Origin: Streptomyces cylindrosporus
GTDB lineage: Bacteria; Actinomycetota; Actinomycetes; Streptomycetales; Streptomycetaceae
Length of the DNA stretch: 64,000 nucleotides
NCBI RefSeq assembly: GCF_022698165.1
Contig: NZ_JALDAY010000002.1
Coordinates: 372,001 to 436,000, forward strand
Direction: 5' to 3'
This document shows, piece after piece, positions 49,780 through 58,806 of this stretch. The translations under genes were made by a program, and so were the position numbers. Positions within the stretch are counted from its first letter, which is position 1, and each line of letters begins with the position of its first letter. Under the pieces are notes generated by a model. The model was not told the origin of the DNA, ran no database searches, and worked only from the letters and a program-made list of their open reading frames with translations.

Positions 49780-49823
49780 CTACGGTTTCGTAACCTACGG
49801 ATTCGTAGCCTACGATCCCGTAG
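49780..49823. promoter_or_regulatory. three tandem palindromic operators (CTACG-N4-CGTAG)
   Basis: Palindromes at 49780-49793 (CTACGGTTTCGTAA, last base off), 49795-49808 (CTACGGATTCGTAG, perfect arms) and 49810-49823 (CTACGATCCCGTAG, perfect arms) recur at exactly 15 bp. They cover the promoter region of the desaturase gene, 59-102 bases before its start. Confidence 0.75.
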
Positions 49824-49881
49824 GTTCCGGCGCCGCTCGCCGATCCGTCCCCCTTCTGTCGTGCGTCCCCCTGGAGTTCCT

Positions 49882-50856
49882 GTGACGATCACTTCCCCGC
49901 ACCTCGGCAGTCCCGCCGTCTGGACCGACGCCCGGCTGCTGTACGCGCTCGAGGAAGTGGTCGAGCAGGAGCTGAACCGGCATCTGAAGGTCGCCAAGGA
50001 CTGGATGCCGCACGAGTACGTGCCGTGGTCGGACGGCCGTAACTTCCCGGGCCTGTTCGAGGACGGCGAAGCCTGGGACAAGGAGCAGTCCAAGGTCACC
50101 GAGATCGGCCGCATCGCCCTGGTGGTGAACCTCCTCACCGAGGACAACCTCCCCAGCTACCACCACGAGATCGCCTCGCTGTTCGGCCGCGACGGCGCCT
50201 GGGGCACCTGGGTGCACCGCTGGACCGCCGAGGAGGGCCGGCACGGCATCGTGATGCGCGACTACCTGCTCGCCTCACGCGCGGTGGACCCGGACAAGCT
50301 GGAGGCGTTTCGCATGCAGCACATGTCGGAGGGCTTCGAGTCCGACAACCGCCACTCGATGCTGCACTCGGTCGCCTACGTCGCCTTCCAGGAGCTCGCG
50401 ACCCGCATCTCGCACCGCAACACCGGCCACCAGTCCGGCGACCCGGTCTGCGACCGCATGCTGGCGCGCATCGCGACCGACGAGAACCTCCACATGGTCT
50501 TCTACCGCAACCTCCTCAAGGCCGCGTTCGAGCTCGCGCCCGACCTCACCATGCAGGCGGTCCGCGACGTCGTCGTGAACTTCCGCATGCCCGGCCACGG
50601 CATGCCGGGCTTCGAGCGGTTCGCCGCGCAGATGGCGATCGGCGAGGTCTACAACCTCCGCATCCACCACGACGACGTGCTCCTGCCGGTCATCCGCTTC
50701 CTGAAGATCATGGAGATCGACGGCCTGGGCCCGGAGGGCCGCCAGGCCCAGGAGGAGCTCGGCCTCTACCTGGGCGGACTGGACGCCGAGGCCCTGAAGT
50801 TCGACGAGAAGCTGGCGGCGCGCAAGGCCCGGATGGCGGCGCGCGCCGGAGCCTGA
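49882..50856 (+). CDS. acyl-ACP (stearoyl-ACP-type) desaturase
   Basis: 324 aa soluble diiron enzyme. Iron ligands are in two EExRH-type motifs: WTAEEGRHGIVMRDYL (Glu-Glu-x-x-His, about 115) and ATDENLHMVFYRNLL (Asp-Glu-x-x-His, about 200), with LLTEDNLPSYHHEI before them. It introduces a double bond in acyl-ACP or acyl-CoA and would change membrane fluidity. GTG 49882 with CTGGAG upstream. A triple operator covers its promoter, implying tight control by a TetR- or similar fatty-acid regulator not in the window. The stop is 6 bases from the convergent repeat protein. Confidence 0.9.
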   Translation: MTITSPHLGSPAVWTDARLLYALEEVVEQELNRHLKVAKDWMPHEYVPWSDGRNFPGLFEDGEAWDKEQSKVTEIGRIALVVNLLTEDNLPSYHHEIASLFGRDGAWGTWVHRWTAEEGRHGIVMRDYLLASRAVDPDKLEAFRMQHMSEGFESDNRHSMLHSVAYVAFQELATRISHRNTGHQSGDPVCDRMLARIATDENLHMVFYRNLLKAAFELAPDLTMQAVRDVVVNFRMPGHGMPGFERFAAQMAIGEVYNLRIHHDDVLLPVIRFLKIMEIDGLGPEGRQAQEELGLYLGGLDAEALKFDEKLAARKARMAARAGA

Positions 50857-50862
50857 CGACCC

Positions 50863-53800
50863 TCACTCGTACGCCGTCGTCTCCTCCAGGGCCGCGTCCC
50901 GTACGTCGGCCCAGGGGTGGCGGCGCAGCGCCCGCAGCCGCTCCCGCCAGACGGCGGGCCACTCGGTACCGTTGCCGACCGCCTGCACGACGGCGAGGGC
51001 GAGCAGGCCCTGGGTGTGCCCGCCGTGCTCGGTCAGCCGTACTGCCTCGGCCAGCAGGGCGTCGGGGTCCACCTGCTTCTCGCGGTGCCCCAGGCGGGTC
51101 GCCAGTCTGTCGGCGACCTCGGCGGCCAGCACAGGCCGGCCGTCGCCCACGGCGGCGGCCAACCGGTCCAGGTCCAGCGGTACGGCGGCCAGGTCCAGGT
51201 GGGTCGCGGCGAGCGCGGCGGCATGCGGGACGTGGGCGTCGTACTCCCCCAGCAGTTCGCTCGCGGCGAGCGCGACGGGGCGGACGGCCTCCGGATCCGT
51301 GCGGGCGCCCTGTTCCAGACAGGCGACGAGGAACCCGATGCGACGGCGGGCGGGCCGGTCGCGCCGCTCCTCGGCGTCGGGTTCGGTGTCGGCCGGGGTC
51401 TCGGCCAGGGTGCGCAGCGCTTCGCGCAGCCCGAGGGCGCCCTCGGGAGTGGCCGCCGCGGCCGTGACCAGGCCCCGGGCGGCGGCATGCCAGTTGGCGC
51501 GCTCCGTCAGGTCGGTCGCGGCGCGGGCCAGCACGCCGGGTGCCTCGGGCGACCAGGGGGTCCAGCGGGCCAGTGCCGTGAAGGCGAGGTCCGCGGTCTC
51601 GGCGTCGTCGGTGGCGCTGACCTCGCGGACCAGGGCGGCGTAGCGCTCCCGTCGCGGCTCGGGCAGGTCGAACGGGGTGACGCGGAGCACGGCGGCGCGC
51701 AGGACCGGTTCGGCGCCGGCCGCGTCGCGCAGCAGCGCCCAGACCTCCTCGTGGCCCAGCAGGCCTCCGGTGAAGGCGACGCAGGCCGCGCGTACGTCGA
51801 GGTGGGTACCCGGGCGCGCGTAGGTGTCGGTGACCAGGCGCGCGGCCTGCGGCACGGGCAGGCGGGTCGCCGCGAGCCGCACGGCCTCCTTGCGGCTGGT
51901 CACCTTGGCGTCCGGCGCGGTGAGCACCTCCGTCAGCTGCGCGGCAAGGCGCGACGGCGCCGCGTAGCGGGAAGCGCGGGTGGCCGCGTAGACGGCGACC
52001 CGGGCCCGGTCCCCGCCGGCGTGGGCCAGCAGCTCGGGCAGCGCGTCGGCGGGTCGGTCGGTGCGGGACAGCGCGGCGAGCGCCGCCTCCGCGAGGACGA
52101 CCTCGGACGATCCGGTCCAGCGGCGGACCAGGTCGGCGCCGCCGTCCGGCACTCGCGCGGCCTGTGCCACGGCGTGTGCCCGCTGGTACACCGGCAGCCC
52201 GGCGTCCCCGGCCTGCGCCGCCAACTGCCTGAGCAGCGCGGCCTGTTGACGTGGCACCCAGCGCCGCACGTCCGTGGTCGCCGGTACGGACCACGGGGTG
52301 CCCTTGGTCAGGAAGCGGCCGTAGGGCGGGGTCTCGGCGAGCAACTGGTCCAGGAGGTCGGTGCGGCGCCGGACGAGGGTGTGCAGCACCGTCGGCAGCA
52401 CGGCCGCGGAGGGTTCCTGGGCGAGGATGCGCGCCACCCGTTCGTCGCGGGTGGCGTGCGGCTCCAGCCACAGCTCGACGGCGGTGCGCACGGTGGCGTC
52501 GTTGCCGTACCGGACCGCCTGCCACAGCAGTTCCTGCAGCTCGGTCATGCCGGCGGCGCGCCGGCCCGCGGCGCGGGCGAGGGCGAAGGCGAGGCCGTAG
52601 TCGGCCTTCTCCGCGCCCGCCTCGATCCACGGCCGCAGCGCCTCGTACACCTGGTGCTCCTGGCCGCGCCGCAGCGTGCGGTCGAGGCCTCCGAGGTCCG
52701 CGCCGCCGGTGTGGCCGGAGATCCGGACCAGGGTGCGCAGCGCCCAGTTCACCAACTCCCTTGATCCGCCCGCCGCCTGCTCGCGCAGTACGGCGACGGC
52801 GAGCGTGCTGAGCCGCCGCCGGGTCTCGGGCGAGGAGTCACGGGCCTCGACGGCGTCGCCGGCGATCCGGTCCAGGTGCGGCGCCGCGTCCTCGGTGAAC
52901 AGGGCGGCCCGGGTGCCGGCGAGGGCGCGCAGCGCGGCCGACCGCACGGGGTCCTGTTCGTTGCGCAGCCGCTCCATGTCCCGCAGTACGGCGGTGACGG
53001 CGGCTGGGTCGCCCCAACGCGCGGCGTTGCGGATCAGCAGCGGCCAGGCCTCGGCACGGTCCTCGGCGGCCGCCCGCCGGGTCGCGGCCAGCAGCCGCTC
53101 GCGCACCTCGTCGACGGGCAGATACGACTCGGCGAGCAGCACCGCGTTCCACCGCGCGCCGCGTTCACGGGCCCGTTCGGCCGACTCCCTTGCCCGGTCG
53201 GCCGCATGACGGCGCGTCAGTACATCGAGTACGGCGACATCGAGCGTGTCGGAGTCGCCGCGCCCTTCGTTGACGGCGGTGTACAGCGCCTGTCGCCGGG
53301 ACGGCGGGAGTGCCGTCAGCAGGACGGGCAGAGTGCCGTACGGCAGCAACGACCGCCCGTAGTCGACGAGTTCGGGCCGCTCGGAGCGGGCCAGCCGGCG
53401 CAGGGTGCCCGTGCTCATCGAGCGGACGCCGACCACGTCGGCCCACGCCGGAGTGAGCAGGAGCCGCAGGACCCGGCCCGGATCCACGGCGGCGAACGTC
53501 CGTACGTGGTCGCGGAGTTCGTACGGCAGCCGGGCGGGCCCCAGCCGGTCGAGGAGGTCGAGCACGCGCAGCGGCTCGGCGGGCGTCACCGTGGCCACCG
53601 CGCGCCCGTAGCGCGACCACCAGGTCTCGCGCAGCGCCGGCGGCAGCGCGGACAGCTGCGCCTCCAGCGTGTCGAGCAGGACCGTGGGGTGCCGCCTGGC
53701 CAGTGCCGTCCACGCCCCGACGCCGTGCAGCAGCCCGGGCAGCAGCCGCGCCACCGTGTCGGCCGTGCAGCCGGGCAGCAGCCTGGCTGCCTCCGTGTCT

Positions 53801-54216
53801 CCCCGGTCGGCGCGCACCGCGTCGACGAGCCGGTCGGCGAGCGCGGTGCGCCCCGAGGCGACCACCGCGTGCAGCAGGTCCCGGCGCACGACCTCACAGG
53901 CGTCGGCGAGTCCCGCCTCGAAGGCCGCGTCCGGCACGCCGAGGCTGTCGGCCACCCGCAGCGCGTGACCCCGGACGAAGGAGTCGGCGTCGGCGATCCG
54001 TGCGGCGATCCACTCGCAGTCGCCCCCGACGGACGCGGCGACGACGGCGAGCTGCCGTCCGTAGGTCCCGCGGCCTTCCAGTTCCTCCAGCACCGGCCGC
54101 AAGGGCGTCGTCTCCCGTACCCGGGTGGCGAGTCTCCGCATGCGCTGCGGGTGCGGGAGGGGATCGAGGACGTTCAGCAGGCTCTCGGCCTGCTGCTGCG
54201 GGGTGAGACGGACCAT
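50863..54216 (-). CDS. large helical-repeat (HEAT-like) protein of unknown function
   Basis: 1117 aa, almost wholly alpha-helical. It reads as many degenerate 30-40-residue helical repeats (for example AVVAASVGGDCEWIAARIAD, RHPTVLLDTLEAQLSALPPA, RRWTGSSEVVLAEAALAALS), as in HEAT/ARM scaffolds. No signal peptide, membrane helix, Walker motif or protease site was found. ATG 54216; no clear ribosome-binding site, so the mRNA may be leaderless. It lies 46 bases downstream of the WhiB-like gene on the same strand. Such proteins usually bind other proteins; the partner is not known. Confidence 0.75.
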   Translation of the reverse strand: MVRLTPQQQAESLLNVLDPLPHPQRMRRLATRVRETTPLRPVLEELEGRGTYGRQLAVVAASVGGDCEWIAARIADADSFVRGHALRVADSLGVPDAAFEAGLADACEVVRRDLLHAVVASGRTALADRLVDAVRADRGDTEAARLLPGCTADTVARLLPGLLHGVGAWTALARRHPTVLLDTLEAQLSALPPALRETWWSRYGRAVATVTPAEPLRVLDLLDRLGPARLPYELRDHVRTFAAVDPGRVLRLLLTPAWADVVGVRSMSTGTLRRLARSERPELVDYGRSLLPYGTLPVLLTALPPSRRQALYTAVNEGRGDSDTLDVAVLDVLTRRHAADRARESAERARERGARWNAVLLAESYLPVDEVRERLLAATRRAAAEDRAEAWPLLIRNAARWGDPAAVTAVLRDMERLRNEQDPVRSAALRALAGTRAALFTEDAAPHLDRIAGDAVEARDSSPETRRRLSTLAVAVLREQAAGGSRELVNWALRTLVRISGHTGGADLGGLDRTLRRGQEHQVYEALRPWIEAGAEKADYGLAFALARAAGRRAAGMTELQELLWQAVRYGNDATVRTAVELWLEPHATRDERVARILAQEPSAAVLPTVLHTLVRRRTDLLDQLLAETPPYGRFLTKGTPWSVPATTDVRRWVPRQQAALLRQLAAQAGDAGLPVYQRAHAVAQAARVPDGGADLVRRWTGSSEVVLAEAALAALSRTDRPADALPELLAHAGGDRARVAVYAATRASRYAAPSRLAAQLTEVLTAPDAKVTSRKEAVRLAATRLPVPQAARLVTDTYARPGTHLDVRAACVAFTGGLLGHEEVWALLRDAAGAEPVLRAAVLRVTPFDLPEPRRERYAALVREVSATDDAETADLAFTALARWTPWSPEAPGVLARAATDLTERANWHAAARGLVTAAAATPEGALGLREALRTLAETPADTEPDAEERRDRPARRRIGFLVACLEQGARTDPEAVRPVALAASELLGEYDAHVPHAAALAATHLDLAAVPLDLDRLAAAVGDGRPVLAAEVADRLATRLGHREKQVDPDALLAEAVRLTEHGGHTQGLLALAVVQAVGNGTEWPAVWRERLRALRRHPWADVRDAALEETTAYE

Positions 54217-54262
54217 GCGGGGATTGTGCCTGCCCACGCACGCGTGGCGGGCGGAATTTCGC

Positions 54263-54508
54263 TCAGCAGCGGGTGCGCCGGAGCTCCAGCCGTTCCTTCT
54301 CCGACAGCCCGCCCCACACGCCGAAGCGTTCGTCGTTGCGTATCGCGTACTCCAGGCAGGCCGGCCGCATCTCGCACATGCCGCAGATGCGCTTCGCCTC
54401 ACGTACCGAGCTGCCCGGCTCGGGAAAGAAGAAGTCCGCCCCGGTCTGCGCGCACAGCGCCTGGGCCTGCCAGGCGAGGTCGGCCGGTGGGATCGTGTCG
54501 ATGTGCAT
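54263..54508 (-). CDS. WhiB-like (Wbl) iron-sulfur transcription factor
   Basis: 81 aa. The four [4Fe-4S] cysteines are C19, C42, C45 and C51 (ALCAQTG, RICGMCEMRPACLEYA), followed by the turn GVWGGLSEKERLEL, which defines the Wbl family. Length and the short basic tail are like S. coelicolor small Wbl proteins. ATG 54508. A direct repeat (GTTGATCG with 11-bp spacing) lies 33-51 bases upstream. It precedes the repeat protein by 46 bases, so the two may be co-transcribed. Wbl proteins control development and stress; the particular paralogue is not assigned. Confidence 0.9.
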   Translation of the reverse strand: MHIDTIPPADLAWQAQALCAQTGADFFFPEPGSSVREAKRICGMCEMRPACLEYAIRNDERFGVWGGLSEKERLELRRTRC

Positions 54509-54708
54509 GGACGGGATCGTGCCGGGCACCGAAAAACGTTCGATCAACGCGCGATCAACGGCGCCTGCGCGGCCCCCGGCCACCCTGATGGTGGCGTGCC
54601 CGCACCCCGGCGCGCACGGCGGCGCGCGGAACACTTCGGCGGCGATTGTCAGTGGGCGGTGCAAGACTCGGCAGTGCAGAGAACGGGACCCTTACGAGGA
54701 GGGCGATG

Positions 54709-55494
54709 ATGCTCACCACCCGTTTCGTCAACGGCGCTCCGAACTGGATCGATGTCGGCACCTCCGACATCGACGGCGCCATTTCCTTCTACGGCGGCCT
54801 CTTCGGCTGGGAGTTCCGGTCGGCGGGACCGGACGCCGGCGGTTACGGCTTCTTCCAGCTGGGCGGTAAGACGGCGGCCGGCGGCATGCAGACCACGCCC
54901 GAGCAGGGCCCACCCTCCTGGACCGTCTACTTCCAGACCGCGGACGCCGAGGCCACCGCCAAGGCGGCCGAGCAGGCGCACGGCAGTGTGCTGATGCAGC
55001 CGATGGACGTGATGGGCGAGGGCCACATGGCGATCCTCGCGGACAAGGCGAGCGTGCCGTTCGGCATCTGGCAGCCGGGCCGCACCAAGGGCGTCGACGT
55101 GGCGAACGAGCCCGGTTCGCTGTCCTGGGTCGAGCTCTACACCCCGGACATCGCCGCGGCCGCGTGGTTCTACCACGAGACGCTGGGTCTGGAGACCGAG
55201 GCGGTGTCCTTCCCGGGCGGGACGTACACCACCTTCAACCCCGCCGGGGGCGGCGCGGACTCGATGTTCGGCGGCGTCGTGCCCCTGGCCGACGACCCGT
55301 CCGAGGACAGCGCCTACTGGCTCCCGTACTTCGAGGTCACCGACACGGACGCCACGGTGGCCAAGGCCCGGGAGCTGGGCGGCACGGTCCGCGTCCCCGC
55401 CACGGACATCGAGGGAGTGGGCCGCTTCGCCAAGCTGACGGACCCGTACGGCGCCCGCTTCGCGGTGATCAAGAGCGCGACTCAACAGGCATAG
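54709..55494 (+). CDS. two-domain VOC (glyoxalase/bleomycin-resistance fold) protein
   Basis: 261 aa, two tandem vicinal-oxygen-chelate modules. Module 1: NWIDVGTSDIDGAISFYGGL to FGIWQPG; module 2: SWVELYTPDIAAAAWFYHETL to KLTDPYGARFAVIK. The linker is at about 125-135. This duplicated form is common in Streptomyces and often annotated as hydroxylase or glyoxalase-like; substrate unknown. ATG 54709 is preferred over ATG 54706 because AGGAGG (54697-54702) is 6 bases before it. Convergent with the LacI gene, 13 bases apart. Confidence 0.87.
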   Translation: MLTTRFVNGAPNWIDVGTSDIDGAISFYGGLFGWEFRSAGPDAGGYGFFQLGGKTAAGGMQTTPEQGPPSWTVYFQTADAEATAKAAEQAHGSVLMQPMDVMGEGHMAILADKASVPFGIWQPGRTKGVDVANEPGSLSWVELYTPDIAAAAWFYHETLGLETEAVSFPGGTYTTFNPAGGGADSMFGGVVPLADDPSEDSAYWLPYFEVTDTDATVAKARELGGTVRVPATDIEGVGRFAKLTDPYGARFAVIKSATQQA

Positions 55495-55507
55495 GGGCGC
55501 CGCAGGG

Positions 55508-56548
55508 TCACGCCGAGGCGCGCCGCACCAGCGTGGTGGGCAGCACCACGCTGGACGGCGCGCCTTCGACCCCCTGCTCCGCGCCGCCGCGCAACAGCAG
55601 CCGAGCCATCAGCCGCCCCATCTCCTCGATGTCCTGCCGGACGGTGGTCAGCGGCGGATCCGTCTGCTCGGCGACCGGCAGCATGTCGTCGAACCCGATC
55701 AGCGCGACGTCCTCCGGCACCCGCCGCCCTCGCTCCCGCAGCACACGCAAGGCCCCCGACGCGGTGAGGTCGTTGGCGGCGAACACGGCGTCCGGAGAAG
55801 GGTGCCGTTCGAGCAGCTCCCGCATGGCCCGCTCGCCCCCGGCCGGAGTGAAGTCGCTCTCCACGACCAGCCCGGGATCCGCGTCACCCATCACGTCCCG
55901 GTACCCTTCCAGCCGGTCCGCCGCGGACGTCTGGTCCAGCGGCCCGGTGATGTGCGCGACGCGCGTCCGCCCGAGCCCGACGAGGTGTTGTACGGCCTCC
56001 CGCGCCCCGCCCCGGTTGTCGCTGTCGACGTACACCGCACCGCCACTGTCCTCGCTCCAGCCGGGCCGCCCACCGAACACCGTGGGCACACCGGCACGCT
56101 GGATCAGCCCGGGCAGCGGGTCGTCGAGGTGCAGCGAGAAGACGAGCGCGCCGTCGACATGACCGCCGGCGAGATACCGTCCGACCCGCGCGTGGTCGTC
56201 CCGGCCCTCCGTCAGCAGCAGCACGAGCTGGTTGTCGTGGGCGGTCAACTCCTTGCTGATACCGCGCAGTTGCAGAGCGAAGAAGGGGTCGGCGAACACC
56301 CGCGTCTCCGGTTCGGCGATGACCACGGCGACGGCGTCGTGCCGCCGGGTCACCAGGCTGCGGGCGGCCTGGTTCGGCACGTACCCCAGTTCTTCCACGG
56401 CCCGCCGCACCCGCGCCACGAGCGGCTCGCGCACCCCGTCCCCGCCGTTCACCACCCGCGACGCGGTGGCCCGGGAGACTCCGGCCCGGGCGGCCACGGC
56501 CTCCAGAGTGGGACGCGGCGCTGTGTCGGTCACTTCGGGGCTCCTCAT
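55508..56548 (-). CDS. LacI family transcriptional regulator
   Basis: 346 aa. N-terminal HTH with hinge: TLEAVAARAGVSRATASRVV then RRAVEELGYVPNQAARSLVT; a periplasmic-binding-protein-like sugar domain with AVFAANDLTASGALRVLRE and LIGFDDMLPVAEQTDPPLTT follows. ATG 56548; the GTG at 56533 is an alternative. A perfect palindrome GAGAGCGCTCTC lies 43 bases upstream and is a likely autoregulatory operator. No sugar-transport operon is adjacent, so its other targets are unknown. Confidence 0.9.
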   Translation of the reverse strand: MRSPEVTDTAPRPTLEAVAARAGVSRATASRVVNGGDGVREPLVARVRRAVEELGYVPNQAARSLVTRRHDAVAVVIAEPETRVFADPFFALQLRGISKELTAHDNQLVLLLTEGRDDHARVGRYLAGGHVDGALVFSLHLDDPLPGLIQRAGVPTVFGGRPGWSEDSGGAVYVDSDNRGGAREAVQHLVGLGRTRVAHITGPLDQTSAADRLEGYRDVMGDADPGLVVESDFTPAGGERAMRELLERHPSPDAVFAANDLTASGALRVLRERGRRVPEDVALIGFDDMLPVAEQTDPPLTTVRQDIEEMGRLMARLLLRGGAEQGVEGAPSSVVLPTTLVRRASA

Positions 56549-56590
56549 CGGCGGGGTGCCGATCAGGATAACGCCGGGCGCACAGGTCGT

Positions 56591-56602
56591 GAGAGCGCTC
56601 TC
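56591..56602. promoter_or_regulatory. LacI-type operator
   Basis: GAGAGCGCTCTC is a perfect 12-bp palindrome with the central GCGC core of Streptomyces LacI/CebR-type operators. It is 43 bases before the LacI start and 4 bases from the end of the LigD polymerase gene. Confidence 0.65.
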
Positions 56603-56605
56603 GAC

Positions 56606-57637
56606 TCAGGGACCCGAAGGTCCCGGCTGCTCCTTCTTCGCGCGGCTCGGCTGCACCCGCTTGGGCTCACCCGGCATCTTGGGGTATTCGGGCGGGTACG
56701 GCAGATCGCCGAGGCCGTGGTCGTGCTCGTCGCGGCGGGCGAGCTCCAGCAGCGCGTCGAGCGAGTAGCGGTGGTCGTCCATGTCCGCGTGCACATCGCC
56801 GAGTTCGGCGAAGCGCGCGGGCATGGTCGCGAGGTCGAAGTCCCGCGGATGCACCTCTCCGACCTCGTCCCAGCGCAGCGGCGCGGAGACGGGGGCGTGC
56901 GGGCGGGGCCGTACCGAATAGGCGGAGGCGATGGTGCGGTCGCGGGCCGTCTGGTTGTAGTCGACGAAGATCTTCTCGCCCCGCTCCTCCTTCCACCACT
57001 TGGTCGTCACCCGCTCCGGCATCCGGCGCTCCAGCTCGCGGCCCACGGCGATGGCGGCGCGCCGGACCTGGGTGAAGGTCCAGCGCGGTTCGATCGGCAC
57101 GAAGACGTGCAGGCCCCGGCCGCCGGAGGTCTTGGGGAAGCCGCGCAGACCGCCGAACTCCTCCAGGACGCCCCGGAGTTCGAAGGCGGCGCGCACCGCG
57201 TCGTCGAAGTCGGTGCCGGGCTGCGGGTCGAGGTCGATGCGGAGTTCGTCGGGGCTGTCGACGTCGTCGCGGCGTACCGGCCAGGGGTGGAAGGTGAGCG
57301 TGCCGTACTGGGCGGCCCACAGTACGGCGGCCTCCTCGGTGGGGCACATCTCGTCGGCGCTGCGGCCGCTGGGGAAGGTGATGTGGGCCCGCGGGATCCA
57401 GTCGGGCATGTTCTTGGGCGCCCGCTTCTGGAAGAAGTTCTCGCCGGTCACGCCTTCGGGATAGCGCTCCAGCGTGGTGGGCCGGTCGCGCAGGGCGCGC
57501 AGGATGCCGGGGCCGACGGCGATGTAGTACCGGGCGAGGTCCAGCTTGGTGAATCCGCGCTCGGGGAAGAAGATCTTGTCCGGGCTGGAGAGCCGGACGG
57601 TGCGCCCGCCCGCCTCCAGTTCCACCGCTTCGCCCAT
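56606..57637 (-). CDS. LigD-type DNA polymerase/primase domain protein (NHEJ)
   Basis: 343 aa stand-alone LigD polymerase domain of the archaeo-eukaryotic primase superfamily. Seen are DLARYYIAVGPGILRALRDR, ERYPEGVTGENFFQKRAPKN, the catalytic DLDPQ (Asp-x-Asp) and KTSGGRGLHVFVPI. It fills or adds nucleotides at broken ends during non-homologous end joining. ATG 57637. Divergent from the ligase gene with 73 bases between starts. No Ku gene is in the window. Confidence 0.9.
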   Translation of the reverse strand: MGEAVELEAGGRTVRLSSPDKIFFPERGFTKLDLARYYIAVGPGILRALRDRPTTLERYPEGVTGENFFQKRAPKNMPDWIPRAHITFPSGRSADEMCPTEEAAVLWAAQYGTLTFHPWPVRRDDVDSPDELRIDLDPQPGTDFDDAVRAAFELRGVLEEFGGLRGFPKTSGGRGLHVFVPIEPRWTFTQVRRAAIAVGRELERRMPERVTTKWWKEERGEKIFVDYNQTARDRTIASAYSVRPRPHAPVSAPLRWDEVGEVHPRDFDLATMPARFAELGDVHADMDDHRYSLDALLELARRDEHDHGLGDLPYPPEYPKMPGEPKRVQPSRAKKEQPGPSGP

Positions 57638-57710
57638 GCGGCCACGGTAGGCGTACCTCGCAAAGCTCGCACACCGGGCGACAGTGGGCATATGCGAGCA
57701 GAATCGGAGC

Positions 57711-58778
57711 ATGGATCTCCCGGTGATGCCGCCCGTGAAGCCGATGCTCGCCAAGTCGGTGGCGAAGATCCCGCCGGGCATGCAGTACGAGGCGAAGTGG
57801 GACGGGTTCCGGGCGATCGTGTTCCGCGACGGGGACGAGGTCGAGCTCGGCAGCCGTACCGGAAAGCCGCTGACCAGGTACTTCCCGGAGCTTGTCGCGG
57901 CGCTGCGGGAGCGGGTGCCTGAGCGGTGCGTGCTGGACGGCGAGATCGTCATCGCGCGCGACGGGCGGCTCGACTTCGACGCGCTGACCGAGCGCATCCA
58001 CCCGGCGGACTCCCGGGTGCGGATGCTCGCCGAGAAGACCCCGGCGTCCTTCGTGGCCTTCGATCTGCTCGCGCTGCACGACGAGTCGCTCCTGGACGTG
58101 GCGCTGACCGACCGGCGCGCCCTGCTGGCCCGCGCCCTGGACGGCGTCACCGCGCCGGTGCACCTCGCGCCGGCGACGACCGACGTCGAGGTCGCGCAGG
58201 GCTGGTTCGAGCAGTACGAGGGTGCGGGCCTGGACGGCGTGATCGCCAAGCCGCTCACCTTGCGCTACCTCCAGGACGAGCGCGCGATGTTCAAGATCAA
58301 GCACGAGCGCACGGCGGACGTGGTGGTCGCGGGCTACCGCTTCCACAAGAGCGGACCGATCGTCGGCTCCCTGCTGCTCGGCCTGTACGACGACCAGGGC
58401 AGGCTCCAACATGTGGGCGTGTCGGCCGCGTTCGCCATGAAGAAGCGCGCCGAGCTGGTCGAGGAGCTGGAGCCGCTGCGGATGGACAGCGCCGAGGGGC
58501 ATCCCTGGGCCGCCTGGTCGGACGAGGCGGCGCACGAGACGGCCCGGCTGCCCGGCGCGCCCAGCCGCTGGTCGGGCAAGAAGGACCTGTCCTGGGTGCC
58601 GCTGCGGCCGGAGCGGGTGGTCGAGGTCGCCTACGACCACATGGAGAACGGCGCGCGCTTCCGACACACGGCCCGCTTCCGCCGCTGGCGCCCGGACCGC
58701 ACCCCGCAGAGCTGCACGTACGCGCAGCTGGAGGAGCCGGTGCGCTACGACCTGGGCGAGATCCTGGGCGGTCCCTGA
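57711..58778 (+). CDS. ATP-dependent DNA ligase, LigD ligase type
   Basis: 355 aa. The adenylation Lys is in EAKWDGFR (motif I, KxDG); ELGSRTGK, LDGEIVI, FVAFDLLALHD and LDGVIAKPL are motifs Ia, III, IIIa and IV, and FKIKHERTADVVVAG is motif V. The C-terminal OB-fold follows. It seals breaks in NHEJ. ATG 57711; the ribosome-binding site GGAG lies very close, so translation may use another signal. Divergent from the LigD polymerase gene; a shared 73-bp control region suggests co-expression. Convergent with the alcohol dehydrogenase gene. Confidence 0.9.
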   Translation: MDLPVMPPVKPMLAKSVAKIPPGMQYEAKWDGFRAIVFRDGDEVELGSRTGKPLTRYFPELVAALRERVPERCVLDGEIVIARDGRLDFDALTERIHPADSRVRMLAEKTPASFVAFDLLALHDESLLDVALTDRRALLARALDGVTAPVHLAPATTDVEVAQGWFEQYEGAGLDGVIAKPLTLRYLQDERAMFKIKHERTADVVVAGYRFHKSGPIVGSLLLGLYDDQGRLQHVGVSAAFAMKKRAELVEELEPLRMDSAEGHPWAAWSDEAAHETARLPGAPSRWSGKKDLSWVPLRPERVVEVAYDHMENGARFRHTARFRRWRPDRTPQSCTYAQLEEPVRYDLGEILGGP

Positions 58779-58806
58779 GGAAGGCGGTCCCGAGGAAGTC
58801 CTCGAC

